A stretch of DNA of 22,690 bases from JBBQRS01 sp038214535. Lineage in GTDB: Bacteria; Chloroflexota; Anaerolineae; CG2-30-64-16. The stretch's first letter is position 1, and each line of letters starts with the position of its first letter. The notes below the pieces were generated by a model. That model was not told the origin of the DNA, made no database searches, and saw only the letters and a program-made list of their open reading frames with translations. Position numbers and translations under genes: made by a program. Of this stretch, positions 1 through 8,613 are shown piece after piece. Location: the NCBI GenBank assembly GCA_038214535.1, contig JBBQRS010000078.1, positions 1-22,690 on the forward strand. Direction: 5' to 3'.

Positions 1-127
1 ATACCGCGCCCGTCAACAAGGCCCATTGCGCCCCCTCGGTTCACCCCCACGCGTGTGGGGAATACGCATCCCGATACTGATGCGCATGGCGCGTCCAGCG
101 GTTCACCCCCACGCGTGTGGGGAATAC
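1..127 (-). CRISPR. Type I-E CRISPR array, leader-proximal end (two full repeats, one partial, two spacers)
   Basis: Two identical 29-bp repeats lie at 37-65 and 99-127. Bases 1-4 (ATAC) match the end of a third repeat cut by the window edge. Spacers are 5-36 (32 bp) and 66-98 (33 bp), the usual type I-E sizes. Read on the minus strand, the repeat begins GTATTCCCC, forms a CCCCAC/GTGGGG stem with a four-base loop, and ends GTGAACCG, which would be the 8-nt 5' handle of the crRNA after Cas6e cleavage. Orientation matches the cas operon, so base 127 is the leader end. I found no match to either spacer elsewhere in the window by eye. The total length of the array is unknown. Confidence 0.96.
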
Positions 128-142
128 CCTTCTAAAGTTACA

Positions 143-421
143 CTACGGATTGGGGATGCGGATCAGTTGCAGGCCGTCAAAGTCTACTATTTCGCGGCGA
201 GTTTGTCCATAACTGCGCATTTGAAAGCGCTGCTCGGTGTTGGTCGTCCAGATTTGCACGACACCGCCGCTCTTCACGCCCTTGCAGCACTTGTCCCACA
301 AGCGATCACGCACCATGCCCGAGACGTGGCCAACAAAGACGCCGGGATGTGGCTCGATCAGCCAGCGCGTCAGTTCGCCGCGCAGTCCCGTCGGCACAGA
401 TTCAAGCACCATCACGATCAT
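143..421 (-). CDS. cas2: Cas2, type I-E (CT1978-like) adaptation protein
   Basis: This 92-aa protein is the Cas2 subunit that bridges two Cas1 dimers in the spacer-integration complex. The start (MIVMVLESVP), the GVFVGHVS segment, the QIWTTNTEQ stretch and the end VDFDGLQLIRIP are typical of the I-E branch. The length is close to the usual 90-100 aa. The ATG at 421 follows an AGGAGG site and lies inside the last 20 bases of cas1, so the two are probably translationally coupled. The stop at 143 is only 15 bp from the first CRISPR repeat, so any leader function must overlap the end of this gene. Confidence 0.95.
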   Translation of the reverse strand: MIVMVLESVPTGLRGELTRWLIEPHPGVFVGHVSGMVRDRLWDKCCKGVKSGGVVQIWTTNTEQRFQMRSYGQTRREIVDFDGLQLIRIPNP

Positions 422-1337
422 CTTCGCCTCCTGTGGTTGCCAGCGCCGGTGGGGTCCACCAGGGCGCCGGGAGTGCCGGGTCTTCGTCTACGGCTTCCTC
501 CGCTGCCAGTTCCTCTTCTCGCACTCCCAACACGTGGTTGATGTCGGGCAGGATGCGTTCCAACAGTTTGCCGGCGCGGAAGGTATCGCGGCACGCATGG
601 CGCACGCGCATTTCCAGTTGCTGCTCGCCTTCGGCAACGATGCTGAACGCCAGTGGAATGGTGATCTCCACCTTGTAGAGGTCGGCAATATCATAGACGA
701 ACGATAATTGCCTGCCCGTATGGATGAACCCCAGACCGGGCGAATAGCCGCCGGAGACGATGCCCGCGTGGCAGATGCCGTTCAGGCAAGCGTTCGCCGC
801 CGAAAGCGCCCGGTTGATCGGGTCGCCGGCGGCCCAGTTGCTGCGATCATACTGCCGCCCGTGCCACGGCACACCGAACGCGCGGCTCGCCTCGGCGTAT
901 GCCGTGCGCACGCGCACCCCTTCGAACCCGCGCACTTGCTCCAGGCTTAACCCCGGGTCCAGCTCCTCACCGAAGCGATAGCGATACATACGCGTCACCA
1001 CTTCCATGCGCTTCGGCGGATCGCTCGCCAGTTCGGCTTGCCGCAACAGGTGATAGCCCTTGCGCGTCTCGCCGTAGCCGTGGGCGTAAAACCGCACTCC
1101 TTCCTCCCCGCCCCAGATCACCAGACACCCGTTCTCGGCCAGCACACGGATCGCGGCATGGGTGATACTCGTGCCCGGCCCCAGCATCAGCGCGGCCAAC
1201 GCTGCCACAGGGACCATCGTGCGCCCCACCTCGTCGAAAACTTCGATGGCATTCTGCGCGCGTTCGATGATGCCATGTTCGATGTAGAGGAAGCTCAGCC
1301 CATCGCGCAGCTTCGGTAATTCATGGAGATCGTGCAT
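402..1337 (-). CDS. cas1: Cas1, type I-E integrase
   Basis: Cas1 is the metal-dependent integrase that joins new spacers to the leader-repeat junction. With the ATG at 1337 (MHDLHELPKL) the protein is 311 aa, close to family length. An upstream in-frame start would add 18 unlikely residues, and a GGGAGG site lies just before the chosen ATG. Active-site residues are visible: E139 in GFEGVRVRT, H206 in GFIHTGRQLSF, and D216/D219 in VYDIADLYK, in the same spacing as E. coli Cas1. The last 25 or so residues form a proline-, alanine- and acid-rich tail beyond the conserved core. A 66-bp gap containing a strong hairpin separates it from cas6e, so it may be expressed differently from the effector genes. 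Confidence 0.96.
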   Translation of the reverse strand: MHDLHELPKLRDGLSFLYIEHGIIERAQNAIEVFDEVGRTMVPVAALAALMLGPGTSITHAAIRVLAENGCLVIWGGEEGVRFYAHGYGETRKGYHLLRQAELASDPPKRMEVVTRMYRYRFGEELDPGLSLEQVRGFEGVRVRTAYAEASRAFGVPWHGRQYDRSNWAAGDPINRALSAANACLNGICHAGIVSGGYSPGLGFIHTGRQLSFVYDIADLYKVEITIPLAFSIVAEGEQQLEMRVRHACRDTFRAGKLLERILPDINHVLGVREEELAAEEAVDEDPALPAPWWTPPALATTGGEDDRDGA

Positions 1338-1352
1338 CACCCTCCCCCTTTC

Positions 1353-1390
1353 TGCGACCTGCCGGCGAATGCAATCCCCGGCAGGTCGCA
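1353..1390. repeat. 13-bp perfect inverted repeat in the cas6e-cas1 gap
   Basis: TGCGACCTGCCGG (1353-1365) and its exact complement CCGGCAGGTCGCA (1378-1390) flank a 12-base loop. The element fills most of the 66-bp gap between cas6e and cas1 and ends about 15 bases before the cas1 start. On the minus-strand transcript no U-tract follows, so it is not a standard intrinsic terminator. It could be an mRNA stability or processing element, or a U-less terminator. Function is inferred; the symmetry is seen directly. Confidence 0.85.
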
Positions 1391-1403
1391 CCGCGCGGCG
1401 TCG

Positions 1404-2060
1404 CTACCCGCGCACCGGCGCCAGCGACAGTAGCCCGCAGCCGAAGCCTTTGCCGCTGCCGATGCCGCCCTCGATCGCCTGCACCAGCCTGGCCGGATCC
1501 GTCACCACCAGCACGCCGTCGAACTGCACGCTTAGCAATTCGAGTTTGTGGGTCGTATCGTCGCGCCGAATGGCCGCGTCTTGTTTCAACTTCTCATCCG
1601 GGCTAATCTGCACCCGGCTGACGCGAAAGCCATGTTGTTCGCCCTTGCGTGTCAGCCACGCCAGTTGCTCCTCTTCTTTGTAGAAACCGACGCGCTTGCC
1701 GGCCCCCTCCGCGGCCCCGCGCGCCATGCGCTTCGTCGGGTTGGCGCGCAGCCGGAAGGCGAAACTTTGGCCGGCCGTCGGAGTCACATCGAACTGTTTC
1801 ATGGCCGGGTTCGGCTCTTCTAACGCGGTCAAGCGGTCTTCTGCGGCCACCCATGACCAATCCGGCGCATCATGCGACTGCACCAGGAGGGTCAGCCCCA
1901 GGTTAGGATGTTCATCCACCCGCCACAGCACACGTTCTTCACCCGGTTGCAGGTTATCGGGGAAAGCGCGCATCACCGAGCGGTGCATCTCATACGGCCT
2001 GGCGAGCTCGCGCTGCACGCGCCGGCTGCGCGGGTTAAGAATCAAACGGGAGAGATACAT
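1404..2060 (-). CDS. cas6e: Cas6e (Cse3/CasE) crRNA-processing endoribonuclease
   Basis: Cas6e cleaves the pre-crRNA at the base of each repeat hairpin and stays bound to the 3' stem as part of Cascade. The 218-aa length is normal. The start MYLSRLILNP is family-typical. Y23 and H26 in RPYEMHRSVM fall at the positions of the catalytic Tyr23 and His26 of Thermus Cse3, and the C-terminal glycine-rich loop GIGSGKGFGCGLL is intact. It starts at the ATG at 2060 after a GAGGAG site and overlaps the end of cas5e by 19 bp. All features point to an active nuclease. Confidence 0.95.
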   Translation of the reverse strand: MYLSRLILNPRSRRVQRELARPYEMHRSVMRAFPDNLQPGEERVLWRVDEHPNLGLTLLVQSHDAPDWSWVAAEDRLTALEEPNPAMKQFDVTPTAGQSFAFRLRANPTKRMARGAAEGAGKRVGFYKEEEQLAWLTRKGEQHGFRVSRVQISPDEKLKQDAAIRRDDTTHKLELLSVQFDGVLVVTDPARLVQAIEGGIGSGKGFGCGLLSLAPVRG

Positions 2061-2725
2061 AGCGTCTCCTCACCGGTTACAGGTTGCCGGAAGCCGGTAG
2101 TCGCAATGAAGGTTGTGGTCACTCTGCGCGGGACAAAGGTACGCTCAGCGAACGAGAGGGGCTGGTCGGCGTGCACTTCCACGCCTTCGGCATCTTCACT
2201 GACCAGACGCACCTGGTCGGGCATTTTGCTACTGCCCAGCCAGGGATAGCTACGCAACACCGTTTGCAGATCGGCGCCCTCGCTTAAGCCATCTGGCAGC
2301 CACACCGGGACGCTCGGCACGAACGCTTTGCGACCGAGAAAGAGCGGCCAGACCGGGTCATGTAATGCCGCCTGCAGTGTATGCAGCAGCGACGCGTCGG
2401 CGCCGGCCAAACCCACCAGAAAGCGCGCATCCGCCAGATAATACCTGCGTGATGGCTCCGTGTCTTTGATACCGCCGCCGGCTTTCAGCACATTCTGCGC
2501 CGTGTGAAAGTCATACTTCAACAATCCCTCGGCGTCAACCCGCACGGCCATCTGCAGCGCCGCCAGGTCGGTGAGCTCCGCGCTGCGTGGCCGGCCCAGC
2601 GCCGCGGCCAACAGGCCAATCACGCCACTTTTGGACGGTTCCAGCCCCGTATCACGCACGCTGAACCGGCTCTGCACCCCCCATGACTGCATCGGCCCAC
2701 AGAGGCGCAGGAGCAAGACGTTCAT
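2042..2725 (-). CDS. cas5e: Cas5e (CasD) Cascade subunit
   Basis: Cas5e caps the crRNA 5' handle in the Cascade complex. This 227-aa protein starts MNVLLLRLCGPMQSWG, the standard I-E Cas5 opening, followed by SRFSVRDTGLEPSKSGVIGL, which is also diagnostic. The C-terminal part has ERTFVPRRVTTTF and an end typical of the family. The ATG at 2725 overlaps the cas7e stop in an ATGA arrangement and has an AAGGAG site 8 bases upstream. The 3' end overlaps cas6e by 19 bp. The length is within the expected 220-250 aa, with no sign of damage. Confidence 0.95.
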   Translation of the reverse strand: MNVLLLRLCGPMQSWGVQSRFSVRDTGLEPSKSGVIGLLAAALGRPRSAELTDLAALQMAVRVDAEGLLKYDFHTAQNVLKAGGGIKDTEPSRRYYLADARFLVGLAGADASLLHTLQAALHDPVWPLFLGRKAFVPSVPVWLPDGLSEGADLQTVLRSYPWLGSSKMPDQVRLVSEDAEGVEVHADQPLSFAERTFVPRRVTTTFIATTGFRQPVTGEETLCISPV

Positions 2726-3843
2726 GCTATTGTCTCCTTCAGCGGCTGGATTACCGCCGCCAGCCAGGCTTCCAAATCGGGCATCTGCGCATCGTTAAGC
2801 GTGTCCAACGTCAAGCCCTCGTCAAGGGTGAGGGCCGCGAGGGCGGCCACAGATTTATCGCCGTACACTTTGGCAAGCCGATGCCAATAGCTATCCAGTG
2901 CATGCACGGAAGGCGCAACCAGCCCCGAATCGCGCCCGGCGCGCACGGGTTTCTCGAAGGCGTTGGCCAATGACCATGACGCGCCGCCGTTACGCACAAC
3001 GGCCAATAAAAAGCTGGGCGGATTTTGGGCCGCAAACGCATTTTGCTTGCCGGTCGGCACGGCCTCTACGGCCGCCCGTAAAAAGGCCTCTACGGTGCGC
3101 TCAGCCAATTCACTGTCGCCGCCCAGGTTTTTGACGAGTTGCTCCCAGTCCAGCCGGGCATAACGGTAGAAGCAAGCGCTGTTGTAGCCGGTGAAACCCA
3201 TCATCCCCGCGCCGGCGGTGTCGTCGGGGTTGAGGTCATCCACCGCGGTATAGAAGTCCATTTCCATCGTGACGCGATGGGTCGAGAGCGCATGCGCCAC
3301 CTGGCAGGCTGCGTCCAGATTCAACTCAGGCTTTTCGGCCAGCATTCTGCCGAAAAGGGCGATGTCGGGCGCGCTGGTGCGCCCTTTATACGCCTTGACT
3401 AACTCCTTCGCCAGCCGGTCAGCGGTGGCAGAGCGGGTTTTCTCATTGGCCAGCTCCGCCCAATTTGCTAACAGTTTGGCATGGATATCTGCGATTTCGG
3501 CGGGGCTGAGATAGAGCAAGACCGCGGTACGTTGGCCCTCTTTGTCCAGCTTGCTGAGAAATGCCGGGACAAAGGCAGACAGGACGGCGGCCACTTCATT
3601 TTCCGGTTTGGCGTCGCCGATCTGCTCGCGCAGCGGTTCGATGACGCGCTTCGTGCGCTGGCCGATTTCCATGCCGGTCGTTGCAGCGAAGATAGGCGCC
3701 GTGCGCAACGCGCGCTTGATGCACTGCGAGGAGATGCGAGCCCGGCGCACGCCGCCGAACTCGCAATCTTTCGGGTTGTTCGTGTCGTCGCGATTCAAGT
3801 TGGCCGGTGCGAAGTTCTGGATCATATGCAGTTCGATATACAT
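2722..3843 (-). CDS. cas7e: Cas7e (CasC/Cse4) crRNA backbone subunit
   Basis: Cas7e forms the six-copy backbone along the crRNA spacer. The 373-aa protein begins MYIELHMIQNFAPANLNRDD and continues with GGVRRARISSQCIKRALR, the conserved N-terminal RNA-binding part of Cse4. Another typical stretch is MMGFTGYNSACFYRYARLD. It starts 3 bp after cse2 ends, with its AAGGAG site lying inside the end of cse2, and its stop overlaps the cas5e start by 4 bp, so translation is probably coupled on both sides. Confidence 0.95.
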   Translation of the reverse strand: MYIELHMIQNFAPANLNRDDTNNPKDCEFGGVRRARISSQCIKRALRTAPIFAATTGMEIGQRTKRVIEPLREQIGDAKPENEVAAVLSAFVPAFLSKLDKEGQRTAVLLYLSPAEIADIHAKLLANWAELANEKTRSATADRLAKELVKAYKGRTSAPDIALFGRMLAEKPELNLDAACQVAHALSTHRVTMEMDFYTAVDDLNPDDTAGAGMMGFTGYNSACFYRYARLDWEQLVKNLGGDSELAERTVEAFLRAAVEAVPTGKQNAFAAQNPPSFLLAVVRNGGASWSLANAFEKPVRAGRDSGLVAPSVHALDSYWHRLAKVYGDKSVAALAALTLDEGLTLDTLNDAQMPDLEAWLAAVIQPLKETIA

Positions 3844-3846
3844 GGG

Positions 3847-4356
3847 TTATGACTCCTTATCTATGGTGGGTTTTTCATCGCTCAGGCGGCCCCAGAAGGC
3901 GCGCGCCCATTGCTTTTGCACGTAACCGTCGGGGTGGCCCCAGGCCAGGATGTCGCGGAACAGTTGGTGCCAGTCTACCGGCGTTTCTTCCGATTTCAGG
4001 AAACTGATCGCCTGGCGCAGATAGAAGGGCAGGTCCGCCGGATGCGCCGTGAGCAGCGCCGTGAAGCGGCGTTCGGTGGCGACATTGTCGCCGGTTGGGT
4101 TCAAAGTCCGACGAAACGCCTGGCCCAGGTTCCCGCTGCCGCCAGGGTCGGGGTGATAGGCAAACAGTGCCGCGATCAGATAGTAGGCAGCTTCGCGTTG
4201 CGCAGGTGCTTCCGCCGACAGCCAGGGTACAACATACGGATACATCTCACGCGCATCGCCGGGCGGTTGGCCCAGCCCGCGCCGCAGAGCCGCCAGCGCG
4301 CCGCGGTTATCGCGCAAGCTTTCCAGGTAGGTGATGAAGGGGTGTGCTTGAGACAT
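3847..4356 (-). CDS. cse2: Cse2 (CasB/Cas11) small subunit of Cascade
   Basis: Cse2 forms the dimeric belly of type I-E Cascade and stabilises the target strands and R-loop. The 169-aa length suits the family. The sequence MSQAHPFITYLESLRDNRGALAALRRGLGQPP and the later LFAYHP, LNPTGDNVATERRFTALL and LPFYLRQAISFLKS segments are typical. It lies between cas8e (22 bp upstream) and cas7e (3 bp downstream), its usual place. An AAGGAGG site precedes the ATG at 4356. Confidence 0.94.
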   Translation of the reverse strand: MSQAHPFITYLESLRDNRGALAALRRGLGQPPGDAREMYPYVVPWLSAEAPAQREAAYYLIAALFAYHPDPGGSGNLGQAFRRTLNPTGDNVATERRFTALLTAHPADLPFYLRQAISFLKSEETPVDWHQLFRDILAWGHPDGYVQKQWARAFWGRLSDEKPTIDKES

Positions 4357-4378
4357 ACGATCCTCCTTGCTGATTGTG

Positions 4379-5893
4379 TCAGGCCGGCAGGGCCTTCGAT
4401 AGCCCGAGGGCCAGTTGTTCGCGTCCGCGCACCGCGGCCTTCAGCGCGCGCGGGTCAGTTTCAACATCCCGGGCAACTGCATCAAACGCATCCCAGGCTA
4501 TGCGCCGGAGGACCTGTTGCCATTCGAGCAGGGTTTCAGCGTGGCGCAGGGGTAAACTCTCCAACGCCAGCCTGAAGGGTACTTCCAACCGTGACCAGTA
4601 GCGGCGTTCGATGCCCCACGGCGCCATGACGCGGCTCAGGTCTTCCGGCGCAGGCTGATGGACCGATTCGTCATCGGCTTCCGGCGTCAGGGTGAAGGTT
4701 GCCATCGTACGGGCCGCGCCCCAGAGCTGGCGTGCGACGTTTTCAGCTACGCCCAGGACATCGTCGCGCAAGGTGTTAAGCAGTTGTTGATCTTGCAAGT
4801 AAGCGAGCGGCAGCGGCAAGTGTTCCGTCCGATAGAACTCCACTTTTGCCTGGTCATTAGCCATCCCCAGCGCGAGTGTACTCCTGGCGTTGGGAGACAA
4901 AAGGCCTTCGTTCATCAACTCGGCCAACCAGGCAAACGCGCGCGGCGTATGCGATTCAGCCGAGTCTAGTTGAAACAACGTGGCGCTGTCACGCCACAGA
5001 GCGCGGTTCTCGTTGAAGCGCAGCGGCAGCAAGCCGCGTTTTTCATCCCGCCGATAAGGCTTCATCGGGTCAGCAATCCCCTCTGCAAGTCTCAACCCCG
5101 GAGCCAGCGTCATACTGTGAATCAGCAAAGCACCTTCGTTATCGCCTTCCGGTAGCAGGAGAATGCGCCGGCCTTGCCAGGTGAGATAGTCCAGATATCC
5201 GCGTGGCGTCATCCGCTCATCCTGAAATGGGTCATCCATCTCCCAGGCTGGCCGGTCATCGGGACGTCGCGGCAAGGGATGATTGGCGTCGTAGCGGATC
5301 ATATTGAGCAACAGCGTCTCGGCGAGCGTGTCGCCCTGAACCAGAAAGACGATACCGCGTGCGCAGGGCGCGTCGGTAAACTTCTGGGGCAAGCCGCTTA
5401 ATCCTGCCAACCCAAATGCCTGCAAAGCGATCAGGGCGCGCGCGGCCTGGGCCGGTTCAAGGGTCAACCCGCTCGCATCCGTATGATGATCGAAGAGGGT
5501 GGCATTATTGCCTGAAGCCACGTCGTGAACCAGGCTGGTGAGGGACTTGGGTTTGACACGCGCATCGGCGGCCTGATAGAAAGGCCGCGTTGGATGAAAC
5601 AGATCGAAGCGCTCCTGCCATTGCGTGAAGTAGGCATCCAACGCGTCGGGATCGAAACGACCTGCGCTCCAGAGGTCCGCCCAGGCATCGTAGCCGGCCG
5701 GCCCGAAGACGCGGTGCAAAATCGCGAGCAGCAGCCGATATAACGCGGCCGTCACCAGGGGGGAATCGCCCCCCACTTCGCGCAGTTCGTGCGCGCGAGT
5801 CAGGGCCTCGCGCAACCCCAGCTCGACGGGGTGGCCGTCTTGCTCTACGCAGGGGATCCACGGCTCATGGATGAGATCGAACGTTGCAGTCAT
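4379..5893 (-). CDS. cas8e: Cas8e (Cse1/CasA) large subunit of Cascade
   Basis: Cas8e recognises the PAM and recruits Cas3 to the target. I chose the ATG at 5893 (MTATFDLIHEPWIPC), which follows GAGGAG by five bases and gives 504 aa; an upstream start would add six residues without a better ribosome site. Family marks include the N-terminal DLIHEPWIPC, the FHPTRPFYQ segment, the loop GNNATLFDHH, and QAFGLAGLSG. It lies 59 bp after cas3 and 22 bp before cse2. The 59-bp spacing after cas3 is the largest gap in the effector half and might hold an internal promoter, though I do not recognise one. Confidence 0.95.
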   Translation of the reverse strand: MTATFDLIHEPWIPCVEQDGHPVELGLREALTRAHELREVGGDSPLVTAALYRLLLAILHRVFGPAGYDAWADLWSAGRFDPDALDAYFTQWQERFDLFHPTRPFYQAADARVKPKSLTSLVHDVASGNNATLFDHHTDASGLTLEPAQAARALIALQAFGLAGLSGLPQKFTDAPCARGIVFLVQGDTLAETLLLNMIRYDANHPLPRRPDDRPAWEMDDPFQDERMTPRGYLDYLTWQGRRILLLPEGDNEGALLIHSMTLAPGLRLAEGIADPMKPYRRDEKRGLLPLRFNENRALWRDSATLFQLDSAESHTPRAFAWLAELMNEGLLSPNARSTLALGMANDQAKVEFYRTEHLPLPLAYLQDQQLLNTLRDDVLGVAENVARQLWGAARTMATFTLTPEADDESVHQPAPEDLSRVMAPWGIERRYWSRLEVPFRLALESLPLRHAETLLEWQQVLRRIAWDAFDAVARDVETDPRALKAAVRGREQLALGLSKALPA

Positions 5894-5952
5894 AGCGTCT
5901 CCTCTTTGCATATTCCAGTGGCGAACGTCGAATCAATAGTGGCGACCATTGG

Positions 5953-8613
5953 CTACTCCTTTAGAACCTCCAGACCAAATTCGCGACTCAAACGCAAAGT
6001 GTACCTGGTATCCGGCGACGTATATAGCCCGTCCCGGAATATTACAACGCGATGATCACGCAGCAATGGGTGTTTGCCCCACTTCTGCGGCGGCTCTTGC
6101 GCCTGGAAATGGTTGAACACGCCGCGATGGGCCACCGAAACCGTATGTCGCGCTAGGTGCCCGGTGAGTTCGGCGTCCGGCATATGCGTCAGCACAACGC
6201 GTTGACCTGCGCCATCCGGCTCGGTGTTCAAGTCACCGCCGACCTCATGCAGGCACACCAACGATATGCCCGGCTCGCCCAAACGGGTGAGTGCTTGGAA
6301 GGCGGCGTTGATGGCAGGCGAATCTTCCTCCAGATCGGCATTCGCTCCGGCCAGTAATCTTTCGTCATTAGGCGGCAGAATGAGCCGGTTGCGCGCATCG
6401 AACACCGCTTCCTCGTCGTCTCGTTGCATTTTCCGTCGGGCCGCTGCCAATTTTTCCTGCCACGCAGGCGATAGGCTCTCATCTCCGCCATCACTATATA
6501 CAGCTCCAATCAAGCCGGCCGTATCCTGTGGCAAAGTCAGGTGATCCCGATCCTGCAAAGTGAGCGACGTGCGCAGAAGCACATATGGCTCGTAAACATA
6601 GGCATCGTTGCCGAATTCGGGAAACTCAGCGCCGGCATCAACGGCCACCCACAAGAGCGGTACTGTCAGCGGGGCCGGACGAGAGGCCCGTGCATGCCGA
6701 TGCAGCCTGCCGACGCGCTGCAATAGCAAGTCCACCGGCGCGAGATCGCTGATCATGACATCGAAATCCAGATCCAGGCTTTGTTCGATCACTTGTGTGG
6801 CGATGACAATGGCTTTGTGTGGGCGCTGGCCCGCCTTACCGAATCGGCTCAGCACTTCCCGCTCGATTTGTTCGCGCCATGCAAACGGAGTGCGTGCATG
6901 GAATAGCGTCACATCTTCGGGACCTACCAGCGCCGCGGCAGATACAGCCCGATACACCTCCTGTGCGCGCGCCACTGTGTTGCAAATTACCGCGGCGCAA
7001 CCGCCCTCACGCAACGCCTCCGCTAACCTGGCGACGATCTCATCGGCGTCACGCGTAATCCAACCCAGTCTCAACGTTCGGCTTTCCGTGATCGGCAACG
7101 GGATAACCCCGGTTTGCCCGCTGGTTGCCCAGGTAATCGCCGGATAGTCCGCCGGGACATCCAACGCATCGCCGGCATAGGCCTTCACCAGTTCGCGGCG
7201 CGTTTGCTCGGGTAAAGTGGCGGAGAGCAACACCACGGATGCATCCACCGCCCGCAGCCAGGTCAGCAGGCGTTGGAACAAAGTGGACATATACGTGTCG
7301 TAAGCATGTACTTCATCGAAAATCACCGTCTTATGGCTCAGACCGAACAAGCGCACGAAAAAATGGCGGGTTTGCAATACGCTCAGTAGTGATTGATCCA
7401 CCGTCCCCACACCAAACGGAGCCAGCAGGCTCCGTTTACGCGGCAGGAACCAGGCCATCGAGCGAGTGGAAGCGCCTTCGCGTTCATCATCGGAAGTGAG
7501 CGCGGGAGGCGGCGCTTCAGTCATCCAGCGCGCCTGGCTGTGCACCAATAAAGGTTTGACAGCATCTGAACCGTAACGCAGGCAAAGTGCATCTGCCACG
7601 CGCCCGTGCATCTGGTTGCTGGTTGCCATCGTGGGCATCGCCACATATAGCCCGCGTTGTTGCTCAGCATGCGCCCAGGTATCGGCCAGAAACAACGCGG
7701 CCTCCGTCTTGCCCGTGCCGGTGGGCGCTTCGATTAATACCAGCGCCGGACCGCTCAACTTGCCGGCCAGATCCACGATCGCTTCTTGCATTGCGTTGGG
7801 ATGTGAAATGGCGGGGAACAACTCCTCAAACCGTAGCGCCGTTTGCGGGGGTTGCCAACCTGTCCATCCCAGGGTCGTCAGCGCGGCATGGGCCTGAATT
7901 ACAGCCTGCTCAGCATAATGTACCAGGTCAATGGGCGGCGAAACATAAGGAAAATACTCCTCCATGGAGCCAATCCAATCGGCCACGGATGTCAGGCCCG
8001 AAAATAGCGTAATGAACGTATTTTCGTCGCTGCGATCGGTAACCCAACCGGTGAGCGCAGGTGGTTGCAGCACATCTATCAACACGTGAAGGATTTCCCG
8101 CCGAACGTCATCCCAGGCCGAATCACCCAGTGCATCCTGCTTGAGGCGAACCGTAGCGCCCGGAGCCGGCCAGGCGCCGTGGTGGCCGCCGAGCGCCAGC
8201 GCGATCCGCTTGGCCGGTCGCGGCGGTAAGCCCGTTTCGCTCTGCAATAAGCGTTCCAGCGCCCAGGCAGAGATTATCCCATGCGGGCTATATTCCTGAG
8301 AGAAGACTTTAGGGAAATTGAGTCCCTGGTCGCTCAACAGGCGCTCTTGCGCGGCAACTTGACGCTGAAAGGCCGGGCTTGCCTTGCCCAGATCATGCAA
8401 CGCAGCCCAAAACCCCAGCAATTGCCCCGTGGTGTCGCGATCCATCTGTAACGTAGTGGCAAATTGCGCGCGCATACTGTCGGTGAGAACTTCGTTCCAT
8501 AGCGCAAGCATAACGTGCGCCACGTCAAGAAGATGACAGATCAGCGGGTGTGTCTGACCGGTCTTGCGGTCTGATTTTGCCCATAACTGTTGATATATTG
8601 GTGCGGCGCTCAT
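5953..8613 (-). CDS. cas3: Cas3 HD nuclease-helicase
   Basis: Cas3 is recruited by Cascade to nick, unwind and degrade target DNA. This 886-aa protein is a full-length HD-helicase fusion. HD-domain residues H22, H27 and H73-D74 (ALHDLGKASPAFQ) are visible at the N-terminus, followed by GLTSVADWIGS (about 206-216). The helicase part has Walker A EAPTGTGKTE (295-304), the DEVH box (433-436), LLSATLP (463-469) and motif VI QRVGRLHRH. No key motif is missing. Its ATG at 8613 overlaps the stop of the WYL regulator by 4 bp, so the two are translationally coupled. Confidence 0.97.
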   Translation of the reverse strand: MSAAPIYQQLWAKSDRKTGQTHPLICHLLDVAHVMLALWNEVLTDSMRAQFATTLQMDRDTTGQLLGFWAALHDLGKASPAFQRQVAAQERLLSDQGLNFPKVFSQEYSPHGIISAWALERLLQSETGLPPRPAKRIALALGGHHGAWPAPGATVRLKQDALGDSAWDDVRREILHVLIDVLQPPALTGWVTDRSDENTFITLFSGLTSVADWIGSMEEYFPYVSPPIDLVHYAEQAVIQAHAALTTLGWTGWQPPQTALRFEELFPAISHPNAMQEAIVDLAGKLSGPALVLIEAPTGTGKTEAALFLADTWAHAEQQRGLYVAMPTMATSNQMHGRVADALCLRYGSDAVKPLLVHSQARWMTEAPPPALTSDDEREGASTRSMAWFLPRKRSLLAPFGVGTVDQSLLSVLQTRHFFVRLFGLSHKTVIFDEVHAYDTYMSTLFQRLLTWLRAVDASVVLLSATLPEQTRRELVKAYAGDALDVPADYPAITWATSGQTGVIPLPITESRTLRLGWITRDADEIVARLAEALREGGCAAVICNTVARAQEVYRAVSAAALVGPEDVTLFHARTPFAWREQIEREVLSRFGKAGQRPHKAIVIATQVIEQSLDLDFDVMISDLAPVDLLLQRVGRLHRHARASRPAPLTVPLLWVAVDAGAEFPEFGNDAYVYEPYVLLRTSLTLQDRDHLTLPQDTAGLIGAVYSDGGDESLSPAWQEKLAAARRKMQRDDEEAVFDARNRLILPPNDERLLAGANADLEEDSPAINAAFQALTRLGEPGISLVCLHEVGGDLNTEPDGAGQRVVLTHMPDAELTGHLARHTVSVAHRGVFNHFQAQEPPQKWGKHPLLRDHRVVIFRDGLYTSPDTRYTLRLSREFGLEVLKE

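Noticed and set aside
66..98. Self-targeting spacer against the neighbouring mobile region
   Set aside because: No matching stretch was seen in the window for either visible spacer; checked by eye only.
26..541. A 171-aa plus-strand frame across the CRISPR repeats and cas2
   Set aside because: It translates repeats and the antisense of cas2; no ribosome site and no protein-like pattern.
1404..2100. Frames on the plus strand over cas6e
   Set aside because: Shadows of cas6e, whose catalytic residues and ribosome site are clear.
5894..5952. Near-repeat of AGTGGCGA in the cas3-cas8e gap as a regulatory site
   Set aside because: Two 8-9-bp matches in a short gap are too weak to support a site.
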